From contig JANMZO010000266.1 in the NCBI GenBank assembly GCA_031383405.1, forward strand, positions 1-64,000: a stretch of DNA of 64,000 bases, read 5' to 3'. The notes below the pieces were generated by a model that saw only the letters and a list, made by a program, of their open reading frames with translations, was not told the DNA's origin and searched no databases. The DNA comes from JANMZO01 sp031383405 (GTDB taxonomy: Bacteria > Actinomycetota > Acidimicrobiia > Acidimicrobiales > JANYDT01). Numbering within the stretch: the stretch's first letter is position 1; each line of letters opens with the position of its first letter. Below are positions 50,515 through 58,542 of the stretch, one piece after another. Both the position numbers and the translations under genes were made by a program.

Positions 50515-51867
50515 TCAATTGCGGATGAGGACGAGTCCGACCCAGTTACCGCGTTGCGATACCTCCGAAAGCGTGAGGCCGAGGCGCATATAGGCATTGA
50601 CCACCGAAGCGCGCTGTTCGTCTACGAGACCGGCGAGGATCAGACGGCCGCCCGGTGTCACCCGCTGGGTGATCTCATTGGCGAACGCGATGAGCACCGG
50701 AGCCAGGATGTTAGCGACGACGATGTCGAAGGTGCCCTCAACGGCCCCGACCGGATCGGTTGAGGCGACGATCATGCCTGCCACGCCGTTGCGCTCGGCG
50801 TTGATCCGGGTGTTGTCGACGGCCGCTGCCTCAACGTCGACTCCAACGACCGGCGAAGCGCCGAGGAGGGCAGCGGCCACGCTGAGCACACCGCTGCCGC
50901 AACCGATGTCGAGCACCGACTGCCCCGGTGTCAACCAGTTCTCCAGCGCAGCCAGCGACAGCTCCGTCGTTGCATGAGAACCGGTGCCGAAGGAGCGGCC
51001 CGGGTCGATCACGAGCGGAATCAGGTCGGTCTCGGCCGATGCGAACGGCGCCAGCTCCTCTTCCGTCCACCAGCCAGGGAGCAGCATGAACCGCCCGAGC
51101 CGGGTGGGTTCAAAGTGTTCCCGCCAAGCGTCGAGCCAGTCGTCGCCGAGGAGTACCTCGAAGCGGGGACTCCACGCACTGTCGAGCCCGGCTTCGGCTT
51201 CGGCTGCCGCTTCGTCGGACGGGAATCCGGCTCGCAGTCCGATCGCATTCAAGGGTAGTGCGGTGGAACCGGTGCGGCGTCGCGTGGTCAGTGCCCCGAT
51301 CTCAAGCTCTTCGATGCCGACGGTCCCGCGGTCGAAGAGCTCACTGCTGACCCACTCAATGTCGTCAGGGGAAATGGCGAGTTCGACAACCGGGAACCGG
51401 GCGGCATCGGCACCCGGAAGTTTTGCGGTGACCCGGAACGTTTCGTAGGTAACGGGTGTGCCCTCGGTAATCTTCCAACTCGGATCATTCGTATGTGCGC
51501 GTATCTCATGCGTGAACTGCGACCAGAAATCCTCGTGGGCTTCGCGCCAGTGAGTGACCGACAGGAATGATTCACCTTCGGAGTCGACCTGCTCCCATGT
51601 GACCTCGCTTATCGGCAGTGTTCGGCAATCGAGCGATTCGATGAGTGCGAGACCGGCGCCGTTGGTGCCGCGCATGACGAACGTCGTTCCCGGTGCCGGA
51701 GCGTCGCCCGGGTACATCTCGTTGAGAACGACGAGTGAAAACGTGCCGCTCTTGCGGCCTGCGAGGGCGAGCCCGTTGAGTCGCTCCCGGAGGGGCCCCG
51801 GGTTGGCGAACTCCCAGTTCGGGAGCGCGTCTGGGTCTTCGACGTTCGGCGCGGAGTCGGTGGTCAA
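50515..51867 (-). CDS. ASCH domain fused to PrmA-type (ribosomal protein L11) methyltransferase
   Basis: The 450-residue protein has two parts in one uninterrupted frame. Residues ~17-125 match an ASCH (YqfB-like, possibly RNA-binding) domain: NPGPLRERLNGLALAGRKSGTFSL, then GLALIESLDCRTLPISEVTWEQ and ESFLSVTHWREAHEDFWSQF. Residues ~160-450 are PrmA: SSELFDRGTVGIEE, DDWLDAWREHFEPTR, DPGRSFGTGSHATTELSL, the SAM-binding loop VLDIGCGSGVLSVAAALLGA and the catalytic-type VANILAPVLIAFA. PrmA trimethylates L11 in other bacteria. The fusion is not the family's normal form. The PrmA part is complete, so methyltransferase activity is expected. Confidence 0.85.
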   Translation of the reverse strand: MTTDSAPNVEDPDALPNWEFANPGPLRERLNGLALAGRKSGTFSLVVLNEMYPGDAPAPGTTFVMRGTNGAGLALIESLDCRTLPISEVTWEQVDSEGESFLSVTHWREAHEDFWSQFTHEIRAHTNDPSWKITEGTPVTYETFRVTAKLPGADAARFPVVELAISPDDIEWVSSELFDRGTVGIEELEIGALTTRRRTGSTALPLNAIGLRAGFPSDEAAAEAEAGLDSAWSPRFEVLLGDDWLDAWREHFEPTRLGRFMLLPGWWTEEELAPFASAETDLIPLVIDPGRSFGTGSHATTELSLAALENWLTPGQSVLDIGCGSGVLSVAAALLGASPVVGVDVEAAAVDNTRINAERNGVAGMIVASTDPVGAVEGTFDIVVANILAPVLIAFANEITQRVTPGGRLILAGLVDEQRASVVNAYMRLGLTLSEVSQRGNWVGLVLIRN

Positions 51868-51898
51868 GGGGCCAGCCTAATTGTGGAGTGCCCGAGGA

Positions 51899-53374
51899 TC
51901 AGTCGGCCACGTTCCTTCCGACGTAGGCGACGAGTTGTTCGATCGGCGATCCGGGACGGGCGAGGGCGACGGCCTCGGCGAACATTCCCGGCCCGCGGCG
52001 CGAAGGCACATAGTCCTCGGCGAAAACCCGGGCCCGTTCCACGATCGTCTGGTCGGGTTCGATGACGCGGCCGAGCGCCTGACCGAGATCCCAGGCGTGC
52101 ACCAGATCATCGGCCATGAACATCTCGGCGAGATACGAACCCCGGCATGACCCCCACGGCATGGTGAGCTCGCGTTCGAGGACACTCGCGTCATCGTGGA
52201 ACACCGCGGCCATTTCGTCGATCGCGTTGCGATGGGCCCGGACGGGGTCGTCGGCGAGATAGTCGCCGTAGAACTCGGGGCCGATCTTGCGACCGGTCAG
52301 ACCGTACGTGACCATATGAATGCCGCCGACGATGTGGTTGACGAGCGACCGGACGTTCCACTCGTCGCAGGGCGTGGATCTGCTCCATTCGTCGGGCTGT
52401 ATCGAAGCGATCTGGCTATGAACGTGTTCGCTGATGGCCAACAGGTCAACGAGCGGCTGTACGGACTTCGCTGAAAGACTCGGAAGATTCCTGGCGGCCG
52501 CTTCGTCGGGGGTGAAGTAGACGAGACCCGCACCCCAGTTGTGGGCGATAGTGCCGGGAGGGACGTCATGGGCGTCGGCCACGCCCGTGCCGCACAAAAA
52601 CCCGAGCTCGGTCGAGGTCAGCACACCCCACTCGGCGAACGCTTCATCTGGCGTCGGATCGGGCCGGGGACTTGATGTCGAGCCGGGTCGGGCCGCTTCG
52701 AGCGCGTCGACGTACGCGGAGTACGGCATCCAACCCGGGACGGTGACCTCGCCGCCCGGCCCCCGCACGATGAGCGTCGGAAAGGCGTAACGGTCGTGAC
52801 CCTCGGAATGCTTCAAGTTCCCTATGCCCACATAGTGTCCTTCGAGGGAGCGGACATATTCGTTGGGCCGACGGGTCTCGTCCCAGTCGGCTTTGTACCC
52901 CGCTGCGACATCGGGATCATCGAGGTCGCTTGCGAAGCGGTCCCGGTCCAACCCGGGGACTCCGAGTGTCGCCGCGGCGAAGTCTTCGGCGCTGTGCGGC
53001 GTAACGCCGAAGATGAACGTTGACTCGCGCAGTCGTCGCAGCACGCGGGCGGCAACTTCCGGTCCCTGCCGCAGGGCGGCCTTGACGGCGCGTCCGGCCG
53101 GGTCGGTCGAACGGGCCATGCGGTGCATCGGGACCGGATAGGGCTGGCCGGTGAAGCGGTTGGTCTGGCGCCAATAGGCCTGCATCGGCTTGGCCGCCAG
53201 AACCGGATCCCAGTCATGTCGGCCTCTCATGGCGTCGCCGACCAGACCACCCATGACGGTCCGCCAGTCGATGCGGTGCCCGTGACGCCAACGCAGGAGT
53301 CGGAGCTTCGGTTCCGAACCCCAGGCCCAGGAACAGATCGGGTCGGTGTATTCGATGACGGAGAGATCGGGCAC
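51899..53374 (-). CDS. DsbA-fold domain fused to TIGR03086 (mycothiol-transferase-like) domain
   Basis: The 491-residue protein combines two known folds. The N-terminal ~260 residues resemble the DsbA/FrnE-like thioredoxin group (VIEYTDPICSWAWGSEPKLRLL, VMGGLVGD, FPTLIVRGPGGEVTVPGW). Its active-site motif is Cys14-Ser-Trp-Ala17, so the second Cys of CxxC is missing. Residues ~280-491 match TIGR03086/maleylpyruvate-isomerase-like proteins (DEWSRSTPCDEWNVRSLVNHIVGG, MFMADDLVHAWDLGQALG), a DinB-related fold that in relatives uses mycothiol. I place the start at the GTG ending at 53374 where homology begins. Function is unknown; a thiol-dependent isomerase or transferase is plausible. Confidence 0.75.
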   Translation of the reverse strand: MPDLSVIEYTDPICSWAWGSEPKLRLLRWRHGHRIDWRTVMGGLVGDAMRGRHDWDPVLAAKPMQAYWRQTNRFTGQPYPVPMHRMARSTDPAGRAVKAALRQGPEVAARVLRRLRESTFIFGVTPHSAEDFAAATLGVPGLDRDRFASDLDDPDVAAGYKADWDETRRPNEYVRSLEGHYVGIGNLKHSEGHDRYAFPTLIVRGPGGEVTVPGWMPYSAYVDALEAARPGSTSSPRPDPTPDEAFAEWGVLTSTELGFLCGTGVADAHDVPPGTIAHNWGAGLVYFTPDEAAARNLPSLSAKSVQPLVDLLAISEHVHSQIASIQPDEWSRSTPCDEWNVRSLVNHIVGGIHMVTYGLTGRKIGPEFYGDYLADDPVRAHRNAIDEMAAVFHDDASVLERELTMPWGSCRGSYLAEMFMADDLVHAWDLGQALGRVIEPDQTIVERARVFAEDYVPSRRGPGMFAEAVALARPGSPIEQLVAYVGRNVAD

Positions 53375-53404
53375 GGTCGCGAACGTAACCGGGTTCCGCC
53401 GTTG

Positions 53405-53471
53405 CTGCACGTCTGCCGTTGCTGCACAGTGTGACGCGGCTGCACGTCTGCCGTTGCTGCACAGTGTGACG
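53405..53471. repeat. Two direct 32-bp repeats in a divergent promoter region
   Basis: Identical 32-bp units at 53405-53436 and 53440-53471 begin CTGCACGTCTGCCG and end CACAGTGTGACG. A third partial GCCGTTGCTGCAC lies just upstream at 53398. Each unit carries the palindrome CACAGTGTG. They occupy the control region between two divergent genes, so they may bind a regulator. Confidence 0.8.
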
Positions 53472-53548
53472 TTCCTCGGACTGAACGTCAGGCCCAAACC
53501 TCGAACGTTGTCGCAAAAGCAGGCGGTTCGTAGCAGAATGCTTCTCCA

Positions 53549-54559
53549 GTGCCACCTACCTACGTTCGCCGTCTCATCACGTACCCGGCTTTCCTGCTTG
53601 TCGCCTGTCTGCTTGTCGTCGGCCTACCGCTCTGGCTGTTCATCGCCGTCGTCATCGACTTCGTCATCGGCGTCAAGCGGTTGCGGTCGGTGCGGGTGCT
53701 GCTGTTTCTTGTTTTCATGACCTGGTTCGAACTGGCCTCGCTGGCCAAGACCCTGACCATCTGGTTCACGCACTTCGGTCGGGTGAGAGGCGACGGTGCC
53801 CAGGAGAAGCTCCAGCGCCTCGTCGGCTTCTACGTGCACGGCATCTACGTCGCGACCTGCAGGATCTTGGGTCTGCGGATGGAGGTTACCGGTATGGAAG
53901 TCTTCGATGGTCGACCCGGTCTGATCTGCTTCGGGCACCATACGAGCATTCTCGATTCGGTTATTCCGGTGCAGATTCTGGCCCACCGCATGAAATATGA
54001 CATCCGCTTCGTCGTCAAGAAGTCGCTGTCGTGGGCCCCCGTGTTCGACACGGCCGGGCACTGGCTGCCGGTCCACTTCGTCGATCGCACCGGTCGAAAC
54101 AGCACCGAGGAAACCGCTGCCATCTCCGATCTGGCCGGCAACATAATTCCGGGCTCAGCCGCAGCGATGTATCCCGAGGGAACGTTCTACACGCCGAAAC
54201 GACTCGAACGGGCGATTGGTCGACTGGAGACCCAAGCCCCTGAACTCGTCGAGCGGGCCAGGGCGCTTCGACACGTGCTCCCCCCGCGAACGGGTGGAGC
54301 CCTGGCGATGCTCGAGCGAGATCCCGACGCCGATGTCGTGTTGATCGTGCACTCGGGCTTCGAGCCTTTCGTCAACCTGGCGAAGATATTCGCCAACCTG
54401 CCGTTTCGTCGGACGGTTTACGTTCACATGTGGCGCGTTCCACGAGTCGAAATTCCCGTGGATCCGAAAGCCGCATATGTTTGGTTGTTCGATCGGTTCG
54501 AGGAAATGGACTCCTGGGTCGCCGAGAAATTGGCACTTCCGATTACCAGCAGAAAGTGA
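53549..54559 (+). CDS. 1-acylglycerol-3-phosphate acyltransferase-like protein (PlsC family)
   Basis: A 336-residue membrane-associated acyltransferase. Two hydrophobic N-terminal segments (residues 10-40 and 50-66) are followed by the HX4D active-site motif as His131-TSIL-Asp136 and the substrate motif YPEGTFYTPKR near residue 205. Its long N-terminal extension and C-terminal region resemble LCLAT/LPLAT-type rather than the minimal PlsC. It probably acts in glycerophospholipid remodelling. It begins at GTG 53549 and is followed 9 bp later by the DUF1295 gene, probably one operon. Confidence 0.8.
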   Translation: MPPTYVRRLITYPAFLLVACLLVVGLPLWLFIAVVIDFVIGVKRLRSVRVLLFLVFMTWFELASLAKTLTIWFTHFGRVRGDGAQEKLQRLVGFYVHGIYVATCRILGLRMEVTGMEVFDGRPGLICFGHHTSILDSVIPVQILAHRMKYDIRFVVKKSLSWAPVFDTAGHWLPVHFVDRTGRNSTEETAAISDLAGNIIPGSAAAMYPEGTFYTPKRLERAIGRLETQAPELVERARALRHVLPPRTGGALAMLERDPDADVVLIVHSGFEPFVNLAKIFANLPFRRTVYVHMWRVPRVEIPVDPKAAYVWLFDRFEEMDSWVAEKLALPITSRK

Positions 54560-54568
54560 GCACATCAG

Positions 54569-55348
54569 ATGCAGTGGAGCGTTCTCGGGGCAGTGGCGGC
54601 AGCAATATGTGTACTTATGTTTCTGACGTGGCTCCTCAGCGTGAAGCTTAAGGATGCGAGCATCGTCGACATCATCTGGGGTTTCGGTTTCGTGGTCGTC
54701 GCGTGGGTGTCGCGGGCCGTCGCCGACGGCAACTCAGAGCGCCAGAACCTGCTTGTCGTCTGCGCCACTCTTTGGGGTGTCCGGTTGGCCGGCTATCTCT
54801 ACTGGCGCAACCACGGCAAGGGTGAGGATTTCCGCTACCGGGCCATGCGTAAGAAGTTCGGTGAGCGTTTTCCGGTCGTTTCGCTCTACTCGGTGTTCGG
54901 CTTGCAGGGTGTGTTGATGTTCGTGGTGTCGATGCCGCTGCAGCTCGGGCAGATGCCGACCCGTGCCCTCGGAGCCACCGCCATCATCGGGACGTTGTTC
55001 TGGATTGTCGGACTCGCGTTCGAGACCATCGGCGATTCTCAGTTGGCCCGGTTCAAGGCGGGTCCCGACAATGCCGGAAAGGTGATGGACAAAGGTCTAT
55101 GGGCGTGGACGCGCCACCCGAACTACTTCGGCGACTGTTGTGTCTGGACCGGTCTGACATTGATTGCCATGGATGGCGGTGGCGTAGCCCTGGCAAGCAT
55201 CATCGGCGGTGTCGCGATGACCGTTCTTCTCGTTCGGGTGTCGGGGGTTCCAATGCTGGAGAAAACCATCGGTCGCCGCCGCCCCGGCTACGCCGAATAC
55301 ATCGCCCGCACAAGCTCCTTCATCCCGCGCCCCCCGAAGAAGGTTTGA
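54569..55348 (+). CDS. DUF1295 membrane protein (steroid 5-alpha-reductase-like)
   Basis: A 259-residue polytopic protein with six or seven hydrophobic helices. SIVDIIWGFGFV near residue 31, GVRLAGYLYWRNHGKGEDFRY near residue 69 and the C-terminal GLWAWTRHPNYFGD with RRPGYAEYIARTSSFIP are the DUF1295 hallmarks, related to the NADPH-binding RHPNY motif of sterol reductases and ICMT. The substrate is unknown, presumably a lipid or isoprenoid. It lies 9 bp after the acyltransferase gene. The motif ATATGTGTACTTAT falls in its first codons (54605). Confidence 0.85.
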   Translation: MQWSVLGAVAAAICVLMFLTWLLSVKLKDASIVDIIWGFGFVVVAWVSRAVADGNSERQNLLVVCATLWGVRLAGYLYWRNHGKGEDFRYRAMRKKFGERFPVVSLYSVFGLQGVLMFVVSMPLQLGQMPTRALGATAIIGTLFWIVGLAFETIGDSQLARFKAGPDNAGKVMDKGLWAWTRHPNYFGDCCVWTGLTLIAMDGGGVALASIIGGVAMTVLLVRVSGVPMLEKTIGRRRPGYAEYIARTSSFIPRPPKKV

Positions 55349-55425
55349 GCCGGCGCAGGAACCCTGACGACCCGGCATCGATTCGGTGATCTCCCACCGA
55401 CGCCACGCCAACGGGGGGCCTTAGC

Positions 55426-56010
55426 TCACTGCACCGCGACAGCTGAGAGTGCCTGGTTCAGCAAATCTGAGATTCCCAGCTCCGTCGCCCATCGGGCAAG
55501 ATATGTCGGGTCGAGTCGATGACTCTGCACCCGCAAAACCGAGACTGCATCATCAAACTGTCGTGACTCGGCGGTTCCGCCCCACTCGAGTTTTGCCAAC
55601 ACGATGTCTTCGGGTGAGGGGACGAAGATCTTCTGTCCGAGCAGTTCGATCTCCCGTCGCCGGGAGAACTCCACACGGCTGAACGGTCGGTCCAGGACCC
55701 ACATGATGTCGGCCTTCCACCCCGTGGATCCGGAGATCACGTTGAACTGCCGGCGGTCGCCACGGGTTGGTTCGAAAGCAGCTTCCCTGGACACGTACAG
55801 TCCGGACGACTCACACCTGTCAACGAATCTTCGGATCGTCGTATCGGGTGGCTCAACGGCGTTCACCACAACGTCGAGATCGCGTGTTGTCCGAGGGTCT
55901 CCGTAGAACGTGCTGACGAACGAACCGGTGAGCATGAACTCGATTCCGCAACCCTGGAGGTGATCCGCGACAACCCCTAGAAAAGACTCCGGGCCGGTCA
56001 GGGTGTTCAT
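55426..56010 (-). CDS. Nucleotidyltransferase-fold protein (possible toxin of a two-gene module)
   Basis: A 194-residue protein with the polymerase-beta-type nucleotidyltransferase motif GS(x13)DxD: Gly29-Ser30 and Asp44/Asp46 in LTGSFVSTFYGDPRTTRDLD. A third acidic site probably lies in FNVISGSTGWKADIMW. The PSPEDIVLAKLEW segment is common in AbiEii/DUF6036-like transferases. Its ATG overlaps by 4 bp the stop of a small 84-residue gene. Two-gene units of this shape often act as toxin-antitoxin systems, but no activity can be read directly. Confidence 0.7.
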   Translation of the reverse strand: MNTLTGPESFLGVVADHLQGCGIEFMLTGSFVSTFYGDPRTTRDLDVVVNAVEPPDTTIRRFVDRCESSGLYVSREAAFEPTRGDRRQFNVISGSTGWKADIMWVLDRPFSRVEFSRRREIELLGQKIFVPSPEDIVLAKLEWGGTAESRQFDDAVSVLRVQSHRLDPTYLARWATELGISDLLNQALSAVAVQ

Positions 56011-56261
56011 GGCGCAAGAAGCGGAACGCCCGGGTTCGCAGCGCAGAAGAGTTCATCGCCCAGGACCAGCCGAACGAACGCCATCTGCACCTCGTCGCTG
56101 GAATATTCGGGATGCCTCACCGAGATTCCCCTGCGGCTGATCTCGTGGGCCGATTGCGTCATCTCAACCGCCATGCGTACGCGCTCCGCTCCGGTCAACC
56201 GTTGGAGAAATTCAAGTCTGAATCTTTCCGCATCCGGTGATGTATCTGACCTAATGGACAT
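56007..56261 (-). CDS. Small protein upstream of the nucleotidyltransferase (possible antitoxin)
   Basis: An 84-residue, mostly helical, charged protein (RFRLEFLQRLTGAERVRMAVEMTQSAHEIS, then ISVRHPEYSSDEVQMAFVRLVLGDELF). I recognise this pattern as a small family repeatedly encoded before nucleotidyltransferase genes, but not a named function. The ATG ending at 56261 gives the family-like N terminus. No good ribosome-binding site precedes it. Its last 4 bp overlap the nucleotidyltransferase start, implying coupled translation. Confidence 0.6.
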   Translation of the reverse strand: MSIRSDTSPDAERFRLEFLQRLTGAERVRMAVEMTQSAHEISRRGISVRHPEYSSDEVQMAFVRLVLGDELFCAANPGVPLLAP

Positions 56262-56352
56262 AAGGAGGACACTACCGTCAGTGAGACAAGTCGTGGACGT
56301 TCGCACGCCGGTTGGCCGGATTTGTCGACGGATTTGTAAATATGATGAGGCC

Positions 56353-56826
56353 ATGAGCGCACCGGTCTTTGTCATCCTGCTCGTACTGGCCCTCGCGGCA
56401 GTCAACGGGATCATTTGGATACCGGTCATCCTGTGGGTCAGAAAGAAGCGTGCCGCAGCTCTCGGAAAACTGGCTCGGGAGACGAGCGATTCCGGTGAGC
56501 GGACCGTGCGTGGGCCTGAAAGGGCGCTCTACCGGGGCGGCACGGGGAACTACTCGAGCGTCAGTGGAAACGGAATCATTCTGCTCACTGACCGACGCCT
56601 CGTGTTCGTAAAGGTGACCGGCGGTCGGGTGGAGGTGGATCTGTCGCTGCTCAGTTCGGTGCGGGAAGCGAGGGTGTTTCTGGGAAGCGCGCGGGGCGGA
56701 AGGACACACGTCGTGATCACGACCTCGGTTGGTTCCGAGATTGGGTTCATCGTCGGCGACCCGCAGGCGTGGATCGGCGTGCTGAATGCCTCCCGACCTG
56801 TTGCCGGATCGGTTGTTGAAAATTAG
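56353..56826 (+). CDS. Small membrane-anchored protein with a PH-like domain
   Basis: The 157-residue product has one N-terminal transmembrane helix (about residues 4-26, PVFVILLVLALAAVNGIIWIP) with a following Arg/Lys-rich stop-transfer stretch. The cytoplasmic part (residues ~55-150) looks like a bacterial PH/GRAM-type beta-domain: GNGIILLTDRRLVFVK, VDLSLLSSVREAR and IGFIVGDPQAWIGVL. Such domains often bind lipids or partner proteins. The start is ATG 56353 with a GATGAGG upstream. Expression is divergent from the small-protein/nucleotidyltransferase pair. Confidence 0.65.
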   Translation: MSAPVFVILLVLALAAVNGIIWIPVILWVRKKRAAALGKLARETSDSGERTVRGPERALYRGGTGNYSSVSGNGIILLTDRRLVFVKVTGGRVEVDLSLLSSVREARVFLGSARGGRTHVVITTSVGSEIGFIVGDPQAWIGVLNASRPVAGSVVEN

Positions 56827-56896
56827 ACCCGGGCCGTGAGATCGCTCACGGTCAACGCGTGTCGCCCCCGGCCGAACGGCTGGCAGACTGTGGGGC

Positions 56897-58534
56897 ATGC
56901 CTGAGTTTTCCTATCACGAGCTTCTTCCGCTGAAGAAGGACGACACGAAGTACCGGCTGATCACGACCGAGGGCGTGTCAACGTTCGAAGCGATCGGCAA
57001 GACGTTCCTGAAGGTCGAGCCTTCAGCGATCCGCGCCCTTGCTGCTGCGGCGATCCACGACATCTCCCACTTGCTGCGCTCCAGCCACCTGCAGCAACTG
57101 GCCAACATTTTGGATGACGACGAGGCGAGCGCCAACGACAAGTTCGTCGCCCTCGATCTCCTGAAGAACGCCGCGATCGCGTCGGCCGGGATCCTCCCGG
57201 GTTGTCAAGACACCGGTACGGCGATAGTCAAGGGCAAGAAGGGCCAGTACGTGATGACCGGCTCCGACGACAAGGAGGCGATTGCGGGAGGCGTGTTCGA
57301 CACGTTCGTCAACACCAACCTGCGTTATTCGCAGATGGCTCCCGTCAACTTCTGGGACGAGGTCAATACCGGCGACAACCTTCCGGCCGAAATCGAGATC
57401 GAATCGGTCGGCGGCGACGAGTACAACTTCCTTTTCATGACGAAGGGCGGGGGCTCAGCCAACAAGAGCCTGCTGTTCCAGGAGACGAAGGCACTGTTGA
57501 ATCCGGCCTCCTTCGCTGCATGGATGGACGAGAAGATCCGAACGCTCGGTACCGCGGCCTGCCCGCCGTACCATTTGGGAGTGGTGGTCGGCGGGACGTC
57601 GGCTGAGTACGCCTTGAAGGTGGCCAAGCTAGCGAGCGCCCGATACCTCGACACACTGCCCACCGAAGGCAATGCATACGGCGCGGGCTACCGCGATCTG
57701 GCAATGGAAGCTGAAGTACTGAAAATCGCACAGAACACCGGCATCGGGGCCCAGTTCGGTGGCAAGTATTTCTGTCACGACGTGCGGGTGATCCGTCTGC
57801 CGCGTCACGGTGCATCATGTCCGGTGGCCCTGGCCGTTTCGTGCTCAGCCGACCGCCAGGCCAAGGGCAAGATCACGGCCGACGGCGTGTTCCTTGAGCA
57901 GTTGGAGACCGACCCGGCCCAGTTCCTGCCTGACATTACCCACGAGGAACTCCCGGGCGAGGTCGTGAAGATCGACCTCAACATGCCGATGGCCGACATC
58001 CGGGCGGAACTGTCGAAGCATCCGGTCAAGACCCGTCTTTCGCTGACGGGCACCATAGTGGTCGGGCGCGACATCGCGCATGCCAAGCTCAAAGAGCGCC
58101 TCGATGCCGGCCTCGGTCTGCCGCAGTATCTGAAAGATATGTGCATTTACTATGCCGGTCCGGCCAAGACGCCAAAAGGTTATGCCTCGGGTTCGTTTGG
58201 GCCCACTACGGCAGGTCGCATGGACTCCTATGTGGATGCTTTCCAGGAAGCTGGTGGCTCCCTGGTAATGCTCGCAAAGGGCAACCGCTCCAAAGCCGTG
58301 ACCGACGCCTGCGCCAAACACGGTGGCTTCTATCTCGGCTCGATCGGCGGCCCGGCCGCCCGCCTGGCCAAGGACTGCATCACCAAGGTCGAGGTGCTCG
58401 AATATCCGGAACTGGGAATGGAAGCCGTGTGGAAGATCGACGTCGTCGACTTTCCGGCTTTCATCGTGGTCGACGACAAGGGCAACGACTTCTTCCAGTC
58501 GGTCTCCCGGCCGGTTTCTATCGGAAAGAAATAA
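56897..58534 (+). CDS. Class I fumarate hydratase (iron-sulfur)
   Basis: A 545-residue single-chain class I fumarase, converting fumarate to L-malate with a 4Fe-4S cluster. The cluster ligands are Cys103 (GILPGCQDTGT), Cys222 (ACPPYHLG) and Cys316, at a constant offset of 2 from the cysteines I recall for E. coli FumA (105/224/318). The N-terminal alpha domain and C-terminal beta domain (GTIVVGRDIAHAKLKE, ASGSFGPTTAGRMDSYVD) are joined in the usual FumA/B manner. Oxygen sensitivity of this class is notable in a presumed aerobe. A small gene follows 8 bp later. Confidence 0.95.
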   Translation: MPEFSYHELLPLKKDDTKYRLITTEGVSTFEAIGKTFLKVEPSAIRALAAAAIHDISHLLRSSHLQQLANILDDDEASANDKFVALDLLKNAAIASAGILPGCQDTGTAIVKGKKGQYVMTGSDDKEAIAGGVFDTFVNTNLRYSQMAPVNFWDEVNTGDNLPAEIEIESVGGDEYNFLFMTKGGGSANKSLLFQETKALLNPASFAAWMDEKIRTLGTAACPPYHLGVVVGGTSAEYALKVAKLASARYLDTLPTEGNAYGAGYRDLAMEAEVLKIAQNTGIGAQFGGKYFCHDVRVIRLPRHGASCPVALAVSCSADRQAKGKITADGVFLEQLETDPAQFLPDITHEELPGEVVKIDLNMPMADIRAELSKHPVKTRLSLTGTIVVGRDIAHAKLKERLDAGLGLPQYLKDMCIYYAGPAKTPKGYASGSFGPTTAGRMDSYVDAFQEAGGSLVMLAKGNRSKAVTDACAKHGGFYLGSIGGPAARLAKDCITKVEVLEYPELGMEAVWKIDVVDFPAFIVVDDKGNDFFQSVSRPVSIGKK

Positions 58535-58542
58535 GTACACCT

